From: Polytrichum commune
Taxonomy: Eukaryota; Streptophyta; Polytrichopsida; Polytrichales; Polytrichaceae
DNA length: 64,000 nucleotides
Direction: 5' to 3'
Assembly: GCA_950295325.1 (NCBI GenBank)
Contig: OX485804.1
Coordinates: forward strand, 27,156,001 to 27,220,000
Under the pieces are notes generated by a model. That model searched no databases, was not told the origin of the DNA, and saw nothing but the letters and a program-made list of their open reading frames with translations. Each line of letters opens with the position of its first letter. Within the stretch, counting starts at the first letter, position 1. A program made the translations under genes and the position numbers. Shown in pieces: positions 1-12,176 of this stretch.

Positions 1-1600
1 ACAAATATTGCAGGTGCCAACACCTTCCCCCTCTCCCTATAGGAGATACCCCCTACCCTAAAAATAATAATTAATGCATTTTTTTGACTCCGGTTTAAGT
101 GGGACACTGGTGTCCGGCCATAAGGTTCATACATGGCTTCCAATCTAAAATGTTGTGATCAGATTCAAAGTTAATTTATTGTTTCAAATAACAATTCGAA
201 CATAACCATTGAAATTGTTTGTCACCTCCAGAACAATGGCCGAAACAATTTATGACTGGTTAATTTGTATACCTCATGAAGTCACAATCGCATCTCAAGA
301 AACATCTTATAATGTGGTCACGACTTCACTTGAAACTTTTCACCATCCTATTATGTATTTGATTGTAGCTTAGTATAAACATTATTATAAACGACAAAAC
401 AATGAGATTTTGGTGATATTGATGAAAAAGTGGTAGTTTTTATTCTCCAGCTTTTATAGGAGGATCAGAGACGTGTTTTTAATTGTATAATTGTGACCGT
501 CCCTTGGTGCCGAGTCAACGCTTCGCTTTTATAATTATCATAAAAAGGAATCTTGGAAACATTGTTTCATATACATTTGAGAAAGTGATGTATGCTAGTC
601 CTTTTAAGTCTTTTGGGGTGAACCTAAAGTTGATAGCAAGCTACCACTTTAATAACCAATGGGATCACTTGATTTTGAAATTTATTATCAAAAACTCATC
701 AACGATCATCCCTCCTAAAACTATTATTTAAGGGAACCCGCCTCCCAGAAGGTAGGAAGCATGCCTATCTTGTCACATGATAAAACGAGATTAGGGTAAG
801 GAAGAATGGGCTCTCATTTTTGTCGGTGCAAATAAAAGCAATCATATTATATTTATTGAAGTTTCTTGGTCTTTGACTCTCATGCTTGGTCCCTCGTAAA
901 CCACCATGTGTCAAAATGTGACTAGTACATGAATGTGTGGACTACAAATTGCACAAGGGTACGGGCTCTCTTACCCAAATTGGTGTGCTTTAGTGCCATG
1001 TTGGCTTCAAGAACGATGAAGGATGTGGTACCGTTTGTAATGTACAGGCACCAGTACCTTTGAGTACACGCAATGAAATTGTCCATCCATTGTTAAGTTG
1101 GAGCTTGGTATCATGTTTTACATATACCAATCAAATATCAATATTGACGACCCCCCCCCCCGCCCGTTTCTCCCAAAGTGACATCGCCCAAATATGTGGT
1201 ATTTGTCCATGCACATTGGCTGGGGTTGGTTTCTCATGTATTTGACATGGTTGGGCTGGGCCTTGTGGCGGTCATGGGATTAGCTCTGGCAGGTGGCATG
1301 TTGACATCTTGCCAACGGGTGGTGGACATACATGGTTTCCTTGACAATATGGAAGGCGGTTGCAGTGCCGCCATTTACCGGTTCCCTTGTGCGCTGACCA
1401 TAGGTCAAAGGTCGTGATGACCTCCAAGGGCTTCGAATATTCTCTCTCTCCCAATGGCAACTTGCTTATGTCCTCCACTACATGTGCATTGTTCCTTCAA
1501 ATTACTTGCAAACTTTGTTTGATTAAATTTCTTACCATGGCTCCAAGGATGCATGCGCTAGCTCGATCCCAAGGCCAATAACGTACTTGTTTGTCACTCG
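1..1600. other. Intergenic, no gene recognised
   Basis: No open frame here resembles a known protein on either strand. The stretch is AT-rich with short unrelated frames and a run of about 12 C near 1150. The last few hundred bases may belong to the same decayed mobile element as the Rep-like frame that follows, but I could not show this. Confidence 0.5.
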
Positions 1601-1624
1601 AGTACTTCGAGGCATCCATGACAA

Positions 1625-2335
1625 TTGCGGTGGGTTGCGTGCATGGACATCAACATTGGACTACTCGTGAATTTGAGGAAGTTCATTGAGAATGAATGTA
1701 TGGTGGGCTTGTGCTATGTGGAACATGGTGGGGCATTGACACACAAACATTTCCAAATGGTTGTGAGGGGGAATTGTAGTAGTATACTAGAGTTAAACAA
1801 GAAAATTAAGCTTTGTTTGTAATGGGATGTGAGTCCTCCAACGAGTCATGTTGTTTCTTGCAAGAGGTTGAGCAATGAGGGGTTGCACACCTTCTTGGGT
1901 GAGGGGGGTATTCCATGAAAGAAACGGGGAGGAGCATTTTGAGTTTGTGCATCACGATGTTTTTGCGAATGACATGATTGAAGGCAAAATTGGAGTATGT
2001 TAATTTTGGGAAGGTCGATTTGAACAATTGTGTGAGTCATTCTCATAGCAACATATTGCAAATGACTCACCAATGGGCATGCTTCTATATGAAGAGGCAT
2101 TTGAGCGTTACTCTACCCAACACCATGTTTCACATGTGCAAGAGTGGTCAATCTTACCCAAATCCCACATGGGGTATTGCCATAGGATATGTGGGTATGG
2201 ATGTTAGGAAGGCCGCATTGATATGAAAGATCATGATGAATCCCCATGATATAAAGATGGAGGACATCTCCAATGTCTTTTTTGATTGTTTCAGGGGTTT
2301 CAAATATGAGGTATTTAAAGGCACACCAAATAGCA
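1625..2335 (+). pseudogene. Decayed Rep/HUH-endonuclease-like frame (tentative)
   Basis: Three successive plus-strand frames read as one broken protein. The first (1625 to the TAA at 1820-1822, coding-like beyond it to about 1908) carries an H-x-H motif in the context THKHFQMVV, with the two His codons at 1742 and 1748, preceded by a hydrophobic strand with GLCYVEHGG. After a shift near 1905 a second frame is acidic and His-rich. After another shift near 1980 a third frame (to about 2226) contains SHSNILQMTHQWA and MCKSGQSYPNP. Order and spacing recall Rep-type HUH endonucleases as found in replicative transposons and CRESS-DNA replicons. The catalytic Tyr is not clear. At least two frameshifts and internal stops make it non-functional. 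The family assignment is inference from motif look only and could be wrong. Confidence 0.33.
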
Positions 2336-2345
2336 CTTGATCATC

Positions 2346-2366
2346 GAGAGAGAGAGAGAGAGAGAG
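2346..2366. repeat. (GA)n microsatellite
   Basis: About ten GA dinucleotides in a row, lying just after the end of the Rep-like frames. Confidence 0.9.
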
Positions 2367-3118
2367 TTCTTTGTCAATGTCGACTCTGATGGGAGGGATT
2401 TGGAAGAGAGTTGGGTGCAAGAAGACGTGGCAAAGGGCTTTGCAGAGGGGTTAGATATGATTCAGTTGGCCTAGTTGTTGGTCAATGCCACATGGATGAT
2501 CATTCTCAGTCTCCTAATGGCCTCATTGCATGCCGAATCCAGAGGTATGTTGGCCATTTTGTGGCAGATAGCAACAACATTACCGTCGTTGGGCTCCCGG
2601 GTGGCACTATATGTGGCATTGAAGGGCTTGAAGGACTCAGGGCCATGCCACACGACCGGCAGGCGAGAGTAAGCGGGCACTGCGATTGGCCAATGCCGAG
2701 GCCCAGTTACCACACAGCAGGCACTTTCGTACATGTGAAGATGACATGGCGCGACAGCTGGCAGCCGGGAACTACCAAGCGTTCGATGCTGGAAACGTTG
2801 GTTTCCCGGCCCAGTCAGCAAGGGGCCCACAAGGGAAGACCCTGTCACACGTAACCTCTACCCTCCCCCGCGCAACATCCCAACGGCGACCCGTTTCGCA
2901 CGACCTCCGACCTTCGACGACCTCCGTCGCCGCTCACTCCATCCCGCCCGCCCGCGCACTCCATCCTTCCCGCGCACTCCACTCCATTCCACTCGTGCAC
3001 TCCATCCCGCTCGCCCTCCATGCCACAACTCGATCGCATCCACAGTCAATTTTTTTGTTGTTGTTGGTGAAACCAGTTTCCTCTTCCACATTTCGTTGCT
3101 CACCTGCTTGTGAAGTGC

Positions 3119-3838
3119 ATGGATTCGCAGGGGCCTTTGCCACACGTGGGCGCTACCAATGCGAACGATGTCTCCACCACCAATCCTCCCGTGGGGGGCA
3201 GCGAATTCCATGTTCAACGAGGCGGCATACCTCCTCCGCCATTTTTCCAAGGTTTCCCACCTCTTGGTGGCCAAATGCCTTTTTTGTTCCCTCAATCTTT
3301 CATGCCTTCAGTTCGAGGAGTGGGGTTTGCACCTCCTTCGCAGAGCGCACCTGCCGCCACCACCGACCTCACGGTAGGGTCCCTAAAGCGAGGCTCGCAG
3401 GAGTGTGTGACGGACCCATCCAAAAACACCAAGAAACGGAGAGGTCTGAGGAAAAAACCTGAAATTGTTGAGTTGGATGACGCGAAGGACGAAGTGGATG
3501 TCCTCAAGAGTGGAGGGCATTGGAAGGATCACTGGGTCATCCAGTTGATCACCATTCACAGAGAGATGCACAACACCTTCTCCGCACCACCGAAGCAAGG
3601 TACTCTTCCTAATTCCTTCTTCCGGGTTTTTTTTTTGCTTTGGTTGGTTTTGGTTTTGTTTTGTTTTATAAAAAAAATTAACTGTTTTCTTTGTGTCCTC
3701 TCCAATTGTCGTTGGACAGGCTCCCCGCACGTCCATAAATTCACGTTTTTGTGTGGAATGGTAGAGCCTACCCCTAGTCCGGAGCGGAGTTCTCCGAACT
3801 CTATTCAATTTCTCCCAGTCGCTAGTTTCCTTCCCTAG
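3119..3838 (+). pseudogene. PIF/Harbinger ORF1-like, Myb/SANT (trihelix) domain, partial
   Basis: Reading from the ATG at 3119, the protein begins with a Pro/Phe/Gly-rich low-complexity segment (PPPPFFQGFPPLGGQMP), then a basic patch NTKKRRGLRKKPE that could be a nuclear signal, then HWKDHWVIQLITIHREMHN, which looks like the first helices of the Myb/SANT domain found in Harbinger ORF1 proteins and plant trihelix factors. A good donor lies at 3600 (CAAG|GTACTC) and an acceptor at 3720, giving a second exon that stops at 3838. The residues after the splice do not continue the domain, so the downstream part is probably lost or wrongly joined. In active elements ORF1 binds DNA and helps import the transposase. 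Here it is best seen as a remnant. Confidence 0.4.
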
Positions 3839-3839
3839 A

Positions 3840-5440
3840 GCCCAACAACCGCCTTTCCATGTCGCAACCCTTGCTAGCCCCCCCTGACCATCTTGCCAAT
3901 TTTCATTCCTAGCAAAGGTTACGAGCGCTAACCCTTCCCATTCCACCATGCTAATGGTTAGCTCCTCTCACCCTGGACCCTATAGTTCATAGGAGGGAAC
4001 CAACCCTCCTACTTTGCATTCGGATCTCACCCCTTAATCCGTAACCCATTTCTACATGTGGACTTCCATGTATCGAAGTCCAATCCTATGTTGATCATCG
4101 CATTGCCGGAGCAACACTACAACAACCCGAAGCATACTAGGCAACTATGGCCTCACAATGGGCCAAAGCCCATGGAGGCCGTGCCGTTCGGCCTCCGCTC
4201 CTTTGCTTGCTTCTTGATTTCTATATTTTGGTGCTCTTGGAATCACTTCCTCGTCCCCTTTGTCAACTTCGTCGACTCTCTCCTCAGCATCAGCTCACAG
4301 TTTGCCCGATTCAAAGTTTGTCTATACGATAACCACCTTCTTTCGATGTTCCGTCCTTCGCATCCTCGTCGCCTTTGTCAACTTCGACACCTCTCTCCTC
4401 AACAACATAGTACACCTTTTTGCCTCCCCTTGCCTTCTCCTTGCAACCCAACACTGTTCTCCCAGTTGAATGTGGCAGTGTTGAACCACATGCTGGTTTA
4501 TACACACTGTATTTGCATTTGGCTCTTAAACGTCATGTGTGATCTTTTACCTTTTTTGGACAATCAATAACATCATTTGTTGTGGGTGTTAGCGCTGAGG
4601 ACTATCATAGTTCATTGTGCGCCGATCAAGCATATCAAACTGAAATTTTACTCAGTTTTTGTTGCAAGAGTTCGTTGCAAACACGACATTGTATGTGTTG
4701 GTTATTGGTTCAAGCAACATTAATGTAATCCTTTTTGCACTCCACTTGTGTGTAGAAACTGGCAAACTGGTTGTGATTTAAATCACGCTTTATTGTTGTT
4801 CATGTCCCTGAAACCATGTCATTATGGTGGTCATCCACTGAATGTCGACCATTCACATCCCCTGCAGGCCCTTTTGCAAATGAAGGTCACAAGTCTTGCC
4901 AAATTCTAAGGCACTACTTGGTTCACATTGTGAGCTATGGTGAACATCGTTCACGGGGTACAAGACTTCTTAAAAAAACAACACTTTAGGAGGCGGCAAA
5001 AATATGTCAATGAATTTGGAAATTTTGGGGCGTATTCGCTCGATAACGTCATGTAACTTCTAAAGTTCCACATGCACTGGGTACATGGTTACCTGCAGTG
5101 TTGTCTCACATCAACCGCTTATTTCTCAGACTCAGAGCGGCGAGCAGGCCAGCGCATTGTGTGCAATTCAGAATTATGGCATTCAAACAAGTTGGCTTCA
5201 GAGAAGTAATTAATGTAATCACCGCCTGAAAGTGTACAAGCCAGTAAGGGAAGTTGCTAAACTCACATCACATGAAGGAATTTTGGCTGTATATAATCCA
5301 CATACGTACGCGTACAAGTGGCATTTTTTCACATCCGGCAATAAATGAAGCAATGGCCACTCCGCACGTGCGTGGAATATATATACATATATATTCCATA
5401 TACATATATTCCAATACATATATACATATATATATTCATA
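3840..5440. other. Non-coding interior of the Harbinger-like element
   Basis: No convincing coding frame. A C/T-rich stretch at 4250-4410 contains a local duplication about 115 bp apart: the word CCTTTGTCAACTTCG occurs near 4257 and, with one base changed before it, near 4371. At 5369-5440 there is an AT-rich run of alternating TATA/CATA words leading into a strong hairpin. Confidence 0.45.
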
Positions 5441-5504
5441 TCGCAATTGATGTTTCCAATGATTGCCGCACCAAAACGGCAATGATTGGAAACATCAATT
5501 GCGA
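5441..5504. repeat. Long near-perfect hairpin (28-bp stem)
   Basis: Arms at 5441-5468 and 5477-5504 are complementary over 28 bases with a single mismatch and an 8-base loop (CACCAAAA). The stem is GC-balanced, unlike the simple TATA repeats beside it. It lies inside the Harbinger-like element downstream of the transposase remnant. It could be the core of a small foldback element or a small-RNA precursor. Nothing in the sequence decides between these. Confidence 0.85.
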
Positions 5505-5794
5505 CATGAACTGGGATTTGGTGGAACACATGTGAAAACTGTGGTCAAAAGAACCGTAATAAAAAAACGACTACGGTTTTTTTTACCATGTTTTCTACTA
5601 GTGCCTCATGTGCTCATTGTGATTTGGTATTCTCTGGCGGCCTCCTGTTTCATGTATTCCAAGGTTTTTCTAGAGTTCTCCTCGATGCCGGCCAAGCTTT
5701 GCAGGACATTATTTGCCACTGCAAGTCTTTCTTGTGTCGATGCCCCCGGAATTCTCCCTAGTGGTAAGCCATTGTGAACCTCGTCCGTAGCTTC

Positions 5795-6912
5795 TTACAC
5801 CCACTCAGTTTTCCAGAAGCTATCATCGAAAATGATGTAGATGTTGTACAAAACGAGGCACGTGCTCACCAATTCGGGCACATTCTTGAGGTGCATATCA
5901 ATCCTCTTGAGGAGAATCTGCCATATGCCTTTGAGCATGCTGAACGCTCGCTCGATACACATTCGTATAGAGCTCTGCACAAAGTTCCAGTGATACTCCT
6001 CTCGTGATAGTCCATCCTTATGTCCCTTGAACGGAGCCAATATCCACGGACGACACGGGTATGCAGCATCACCAACCAAAGCATACGGTGAGAGCTTTCC
6101 TGCTTCGCAGAATTGTCCGATCTTAGTCCTCCCCCACAAATTTGCATCGTGCATTGGTCTTGTCCTAGCCTATGTCGAAATCCCAAAATAGGCATTTGCT
6201 TGATACCACACCCTGCAAGAGGATTGAATGGAATCCCTTGCGGTTGTAGTAGTCTGCAGCGTGGAGCCGGGGTGCAATGATGGGTATGTGCGATCCATCA
6301 ACCGCCCCGATCACATATGATATGTGATGCAAATTTTGAAATTATTGTGTGAATTTCTCCATGACGGCGGTGGAAGGCCATCTAATTAATGAATTTCTTG
6401 AGCAAAATTGTGTTCATGGAACTACTAAATTGAGAGATTGCTAGTTGACTTATCGAAAGGCCAATCCTATACAAATCGGCAATGCTCTGCATGGAATTAC
6501 CTGTGGCCAATCTTAAAATCGCGACAACCACCTTAATTTGAACTAGAATTGCAGACCGCATATTCGTATCATGCCTCTACAAGAAGGTTGCAAGCAACGA
6601 GCACAAAAACTCGAATATCGGGACGTCCATACGCATCCGGCCTTTGAACTCCCTCGCAATAAATGATCCGAGCAGGTTCTGCTAAAAAAACTCAGGTTGT
6701 CGCAGCCCTCTCTCGTGTGCCCAAAGTCATCGTGGCCGACGTCTGTGCACTCGCTTCAAACCGTGCATTGCGAGAGTCATGCACCAAAGTTGTTGCCAAT
6801 GCCATACAGAAATCACCCCTTCATCTCCGGACAAACTCTCCAACATACACAACAGTGAGAGCTGGAAAACAAGAAGAAGCAACAGCTTGTGGACTTTGAT
6901 ATCCATCTTCAC
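5795..6912 (-). pseudogene. PIF/Harbinger DDE transposase pseudogene (HARBI1-like)
   Basis: The minus strand encodes, in order, an N-terminal region with FKGRMRMDVPIFEF, the helix region ATGNSMQSIADLYRIG, the first catalytic block VIGAVDGSHIPI (first Asp), the second block ALVGDAAYPCRPWILAPF (second Asp) and the third block RMCIERAFSMLKG (Glu). This is the DDE triad and spacing of plant PIF/Harbinger nucleases, which cut and paste the element. The frame is interrupted by stops (for example TGA at 6727 and TAG near 6575) and by at least two frameshifts, near 6390 and near 6160, so no functional enzyme is made. The C-terminal 119 codons (5795-6154) stay open. Family assignment is firm; the 5' limit at the ATG near 6912 is a guess. 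Confidence 0.8.
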
Positions 6913-7052
6913 AGTGTGTGTGAATTTCTAGAGAAGAGGCAGGCAGCAAAGTGGAGCTCATAAATATGAGCGGTGAGTGAGAGCTTATGGAGAGGTCATC
7001 AGCCTCTGCACCGAAATTTTCTTCTCGCCTCGGTGATTTGCCGCAGGCCCTG

Positions 7053-7153
7053 TGCCGGTCGTGTGGCGACTGCGAGCCACATTGGCTGACATAGTAGCCT
7101 CTACCCTAGTCGCAGGCATAGCCTCCACTGGCTATTCACCTGCCGGTCATGTG
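7053..7153. repeat. Inverted copies of the Harbinger-end motif
   Basis: TGCCGGTCGTGTGGC at 7053-7067 is the exact reverse complement of 2647-2661. A second copy with one substitution (TGCCGGTCATGTGGC) lies at about 7141-7155. They probably represent terminal or subterminal transposase-binding repeats of the element. Confidence 0.55.
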
Positions 7154-7169
7154 GCTTCCACCTCATATG

Positions 7170-10100
7170 AGGCATTTTGAGCCTATGCGTATTTTCAATT
7201 TTTACAATAATAAATGTAAATTATTGCTTTTGCAATGTTGATGTGTCTTTTGTGGTGATTGTATTTCTAGGATCCTTGACATCCCCCTTTTATTAGTTGG
7301 ACATCCAAACAACACCCAAGTAGTGTGTTGTTCCAGCCATTGGTCCAAAAACGCCATGCTGGATTGAGTGCACAAAGCAAATGTGTGATTCGTGGATGCA
7401 CCAGAGGGGGGGTTTGACAAAGTATAAATATGAGGTGTGGCATGTGGCTTGAGACTAGGGATGTTGATTTAGAAGGCAATGAGGGGCCCACACCACTAGG
7501 TCCACGACTTCAATAATAATGATGTTCTTTGTGGTAAATATTAGTGTTAGGATTGTTAATTAGAAAGCATGTTATGCTTCAAAGCCTTTAGTGTTAGAGT
7601 TTGACGTATGAGTATGCGAGTTGCAACCATTGTTTATTTTCCTCTCGAGTGTTGTGTCTGACAAATGGTGTCAGATTAAGTGTGGCTGCGACTAGCGTTG
7701 TTTGTTTGCACATTTGTAGTTATTCCAAGCTCTATCGCTATTTGGAGTTGTGTATAGCGAGGTTGTTGTCATCGTCATACTTCTTTGTTTTTGAGTTCCA
7801 TGCTATACCAAAGAGCTATGTGTGTTCATATGTTCTTTGCTTTGATATTGAATTAAATTTAAGATGTAATTTTTTTTGGAAGTAAACTTTGTACATATGT
7901 AGAAAATGATGATGATGATGATGATGTATGTATGTGTGTGTTGCCCCCCCCCCCCTTGGAGTTGTCTTCTTGAAATGCTTGTGTGGGGTTGGCTCTTAAA
8001 TAATAGAAAACACAATAAGAGCATACAAATTTAGTATAAACAATGTATGGATTCAAATATTGGGAAAGGAAAAAATATGAATATTGAGTATTGAACCTAG
8101 TATAGCATTATATAGCATATATATCAATATATAGTGTTTAGAAATTGTACACAAAAATTGATCTCACAACAAATTCCATTTCCAAACATAAGAGAGAGAT
8201 AGAGATGACTCCAACCTCAGGTGTTGGTGTGAATGAGGGACGTTTCACCTTGATCATGGCCGCAAGCTCATATGTAAACCCGGAATAAGTTTATTGAGCA
8301 AGGATATGGAATAAGTGCTATTGCCTATTGTAAGAGGAGGCCCCTATTAATAACCAATGACATGACGCAATGTAGGCCCATTAGGGAGCTGCATGTGTTT
8401 TTTTAAGGTTGTGTATCTGAAGGGCGGGAGTTACAAGGGGATGGTGTCTTAACTAGTTGCAACCTTAGTTGGTTTTGATTCTTTGGGAAGTTTTTGGGAG
8501 GTTGTTTAATTCCTTTATGTAATCTAATTGAGTGCATTAGGCATCATGTTGTAAAATTTAGTCTTGGCCAAATGGGTTTTGATGTACGTGCATGGTGGTT
8601 TTGGTGCTTGCTTAGGTGGGGAACATTAGTTGTTGTTGGTTGTCTAGTTTTGTTTGTTGAGCATGAGTAGGGTGAGGTATTTGATAGCTATCATGTGGAT
8701 TTGTTGCATGCATGCATGTATGGGCATTAATGGGATGTAACAATGTTCAAACATGTTGGTATTGTTGTTAGTGTGGATGCATTCTCGGATGCATTATGTG
8801 AGGCTAGTGAGTGTCACACACCATCTAGCATTTTCAAAGGTGTCCACCAATGATTGGAATACAATAGCTTTCACCATTGGGTTGTAGTGGTGGAGTCACG
8901 ATCTTGATAGAATATGAATTCAATGAATTATAAACTTGGGTTTTCACCAGTATAGTGTGTGTGTTTTTCTTTGGAAAGGTGGCGGGTGATGATGAGGATG
9001 TTATTTTTGAGTATGGCAAGGTAGTGGCATGGTCTTGTGGTGCAAAGGCATAGGTATACCCATGTGGGGATTGTGTTCTTTGTGGGGCCTCCTGGATGGG
9101 TGCATGCGTTCATGAGGAGTGTGTCTCGTGTTATAGAGTGGAACATGAACAACTTACATATTTGTCATATTGCTTTGTTGGTGATGTTGGTGTTTGTGTA
9201 CTTGGAGAGAAGATGGAAACATCTGTCGGTTTCTTGTAGTGACATAAGTTGCAAAGGGGGAAGAAAATTGGGTGGGCTAGATGGTGTATTTTCTTTGGTT
9301 GCCCATGTATTATGCGTATCGTAATTTGAGGGTTTATGGGATTTGTGCATCAATACATTGAGGTGCTAACCAAAAGTAGTTGCAGAGGGGGGGGGGGGAG
9401 TGAACTAGTGGATTGTTGAGCCATTTTGCTACATATGGGTATTGAGGTAGGATCATGGTCATAAGTTGGTGGGTGTATTCCTTTTGTATCTAGGGTTTGA
9501 GATGCTTGATGGGTGTAATATGAAGGTGTTCGGTAAGGATTTTGCTGTGCCATAAGGGGGTCGTTGTTAGCACCAAATTTGTGAGCTTGTCACTGGCGTT
9601 GTTGCCAAGGGTTCTTGAGTCTTTGTGGATTTTTTGGAGTTTGATGGGGGTTGTGTGTTTTGATAGTTGTCGGATTATGGCTTGTATAAGTTATTTGCCA
9701 AGATGGTGTGTTGGGAGGAGGGTTGGTGGAGGTGTTGTAGATAAGGTAGATGGAGTTGAAGTTGTTTGTGAAGATATATGAATGCGTATTGTTGTCTTTG
9801 GTGAAATGGAGGTGACGTAAATGGCTATTAGTTATGCACATTGAATAATTTGTCTTCCATGAAGTTTGTAGGTGTATTGGGTGTTGCCGACAAGATGGTA
9901 AATACCTAGTCCGGTGACGCCTTCTCGAGGGGGTCGAAGGACTTGTTTGTATAGTAGGTATTCATGATGGGGTATTTTAGCCGTGATTGTGTGAAAACGA
10001 GGTTGGGAAGGGTAGGGGGGAAGGGGGGGTATATTTAAAGTATTAGGAAGGGCGAGGGGTGTATTTCTATATCTTGAATAGGTTGACCTTCGTGCGTGTG

Positions 10101-10750
10101 TCCACTTGGTTGGGGTTTTGTGTGAGGGGGAGTTCTGTTAGGTGTAATGTGGTTGTGAAGCAATATTGGAATCTTTTGGCGGAGATGGGGATAATGGAGA
10201 GTCTCTAATACACATGATCGTGATGATTTTGGGTACGGTTTTAGCTAGGTATGTTGGGTAACCTATTTGGGGGGAGTATTTGAGGTTGTGTGGATTGAGG
10301 TGAGGAGGTACTTGCGTGTATGGGTGGGGGCCAGTGAAGGTTTGTCTTGTGTTGTACCAAATTTTGTGTGGTAAATGAGTACGGTAAGGGCCTCCATTAT
10401 GTATGTGTTGCCATTATGGCCCAATGTAATGCTTCAAATGTTGTTTGTAAGTTTAGTGGGTTTGGAGGCCTCTGCCCACCCATTGGGTGGATTTAATATT
10501 GTTTTGGGCACCGAAAATTACGTCTCATGGGTAGGGGGAGTGGTAGTTATGCAGTCTGAGGGGCCATGTAAACATCGTAGGGTAGTATGAGTGGGATGAA
10601 TGAGAATGAACATGTGAGGAATGCTAGTATGGAGGGAGGTACAATGTTGTGAGTAAGGGCATGTTTGATATGTATTTTTAGGAGAGGGGGGGGGTCTAGT
10701 GTTGGGATATAAAGTTGTAAAAGATAGTGGAAGTGCCGCACAACTTACCA
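7170..10750. other. Gene-less block with strong G/T strand skew
   Basis: No recognisable gene. Over most of these 3.5 kb the plus strand is rich in G and T and poor in C and A, most strikingly between about 8.3 and 10.7 kb. Minus-strand frames here read as long Pro/Thr/Ser/His-rich pseudo-peptides, which is a composition effect and not evidence of coding. It holds an (ATG)n run at about 7907-7927 and runs of ten or more C or G near 7946, 9389 and 10684. The skew ends abruptly near 10750, where AT-rich sequence starts. Confidence 0.55.
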
Positions 10751-12170
10751 TATCAATAAAGTAGTTTCTTTCACATATAGGTATATTTTATAACAAAGGA
10801 AAATACTACATACACACTTCAAATACATTTTAGATTGTACATTGCTATATTATATATATTCTTACACATGAATAAAACATTTTGTTTGTAAGAACTTGAG
10901 TGAGATTCTTAACAATAAATCAAACCCTACATAAACATCAAACTAATTGCTCGTTAAGAGTAAATTGTTTGGTTTTCACGGGTAGATCACTCCATTGTCA
11001 AGTTGAACACCACGTGCAGCCAAAACAAATCTTCTTTTGGTAAGTTGCACCACCAAAATGGGTCAAAATTTTATCAATTTTTTTTCATGAGTAGATATAC
11101 ACAGTACCTATGACATAGTTAAAAGTGGTAACTAAATTTGATGATTTTTTTTTTCATAAAACATACCATTTCTAACTAGAATAACACATAATTGAACTAA
11201 AACAATTACTAAAAATAAATAAAGATGACTAAAAATTTCAAAAAAGTATACAAAAGATACTATCAATGGTTATGTATATGTAGAAAAAATATCATAAATT
11301 TTAAAATTATATATGGCATGTAATATAGGGGTAGCAAACTTTGTCCGCACGTGGTGTCAACTTGACAATGAAGTGACCTCCCCGTGTTGGTTTTCCAATT
11401 GTTGATTTTTGAGAATTCCAATAATATAAAATAAATAATACAAGTATTGTCAATACTAATTACAAATTTTTTACATGAATATTATTCACAAATTATGCAA
11501 GATACATGCATCAAATATCACCTACCCTCTAAGTAGGTACATGTAGAATACAAGCTGATAATACCAACTTGCTTTCGAACAATTCACACACTATCAATGC
11601 ATATGCTCATTTTGTCCAAGACAATTTTAACCTCTTCAAATAGTGAATGGTGCGTCAAAAATACATAAAATTAAAAAAAATTCACATTTTTAAGATTTTG
11701 AATAAATGAGGCATATTAGTCATCTAGGTCATTTGAAGTTATATATTAAGAAAATGAATCATACTTCTACACATCAACAGGGGGGGGGGGTGGGTCGGTG
11801 TTCCACTAGAAAACATGGTATGGTAAAAGATGTGTTCCTATTCAATGTTTCGAGGTAAAAACATCATAAACATTATTAAAAATACATGTTAGTGGAAATT
11901 TATAGTAAGAGTATAGTAGGCGCAATCCAAATCTAGTCATATTTTTATTATGGCTATGCGCATTACTTCACAACATGGGCCCTTGAATATACCCCTCACT
12001 GTCAAGTGGTTCATATATGTATGAAGGAGTGGACCCCCCCCCCCCGGGCCCTCCAGTAGCACACACGGTATGGGAAGAAGCCAATGTTGTGCAAACATCA
12101 TTTCCATAGACCACTTGATAAGGGTATCGCAAAACATCTTTGATTTTTGATATCCAATTGGTCATGTTAC
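10751..12170. other. AT-rich intergenic DNA, no gene
   Basis: A/T-rich sequence with short unrelated frames, a G run near 11780 and a C run near 12033. No coding, RNA or terminal-repeat signal was recognised. Confidence 0.5.
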
Positions 12171-12176
12171 TAAAAG

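Larger units (their letters stand above)
2640..7165. mobile_element. Degenerate PIF/Harbinger DNA transposon (limits approximate)
   Basis: The block holds both proteins typical of PIF/Harbinger elements: a Myb/SANT-like ORF1 on the plus strand near 3.1-3.6 kb and a DDE transposase on the minus strand near 5.8-6.9 kb, so the two genes converge. The outer ends share an inverted motif: GCCACACGACCGGCA at 2647-2661 appears reverse-complemented at 7053-7067, and again with one change at about 7141-7153. I infer the limits from these inverted copies. No clean target-site duplication was found. The transposase is broken by stops and shifts, so the element is not autonomous now. Confidence 0.45.

Noticed and set aside
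2686..3462. 258-codon plus-strand frame
   Set aside because: It overlaps the ORF1-like exon in another frame, and its Pro/Ser/His/Arg-rich composition follows from local C-rich DNA. The 3119-3599 frame has the domain.
3383..3949. 188-codon minus-strand frame
   Set aside because: Antisense shadow of the ORF1-like exon and its intron; no domain features.
4058..4570. 170-codon plus-strand frame
   Set aside because: Leu/Phe/Ser-rich translation of a pyrimidine-rich repeat; no family features on either strand.
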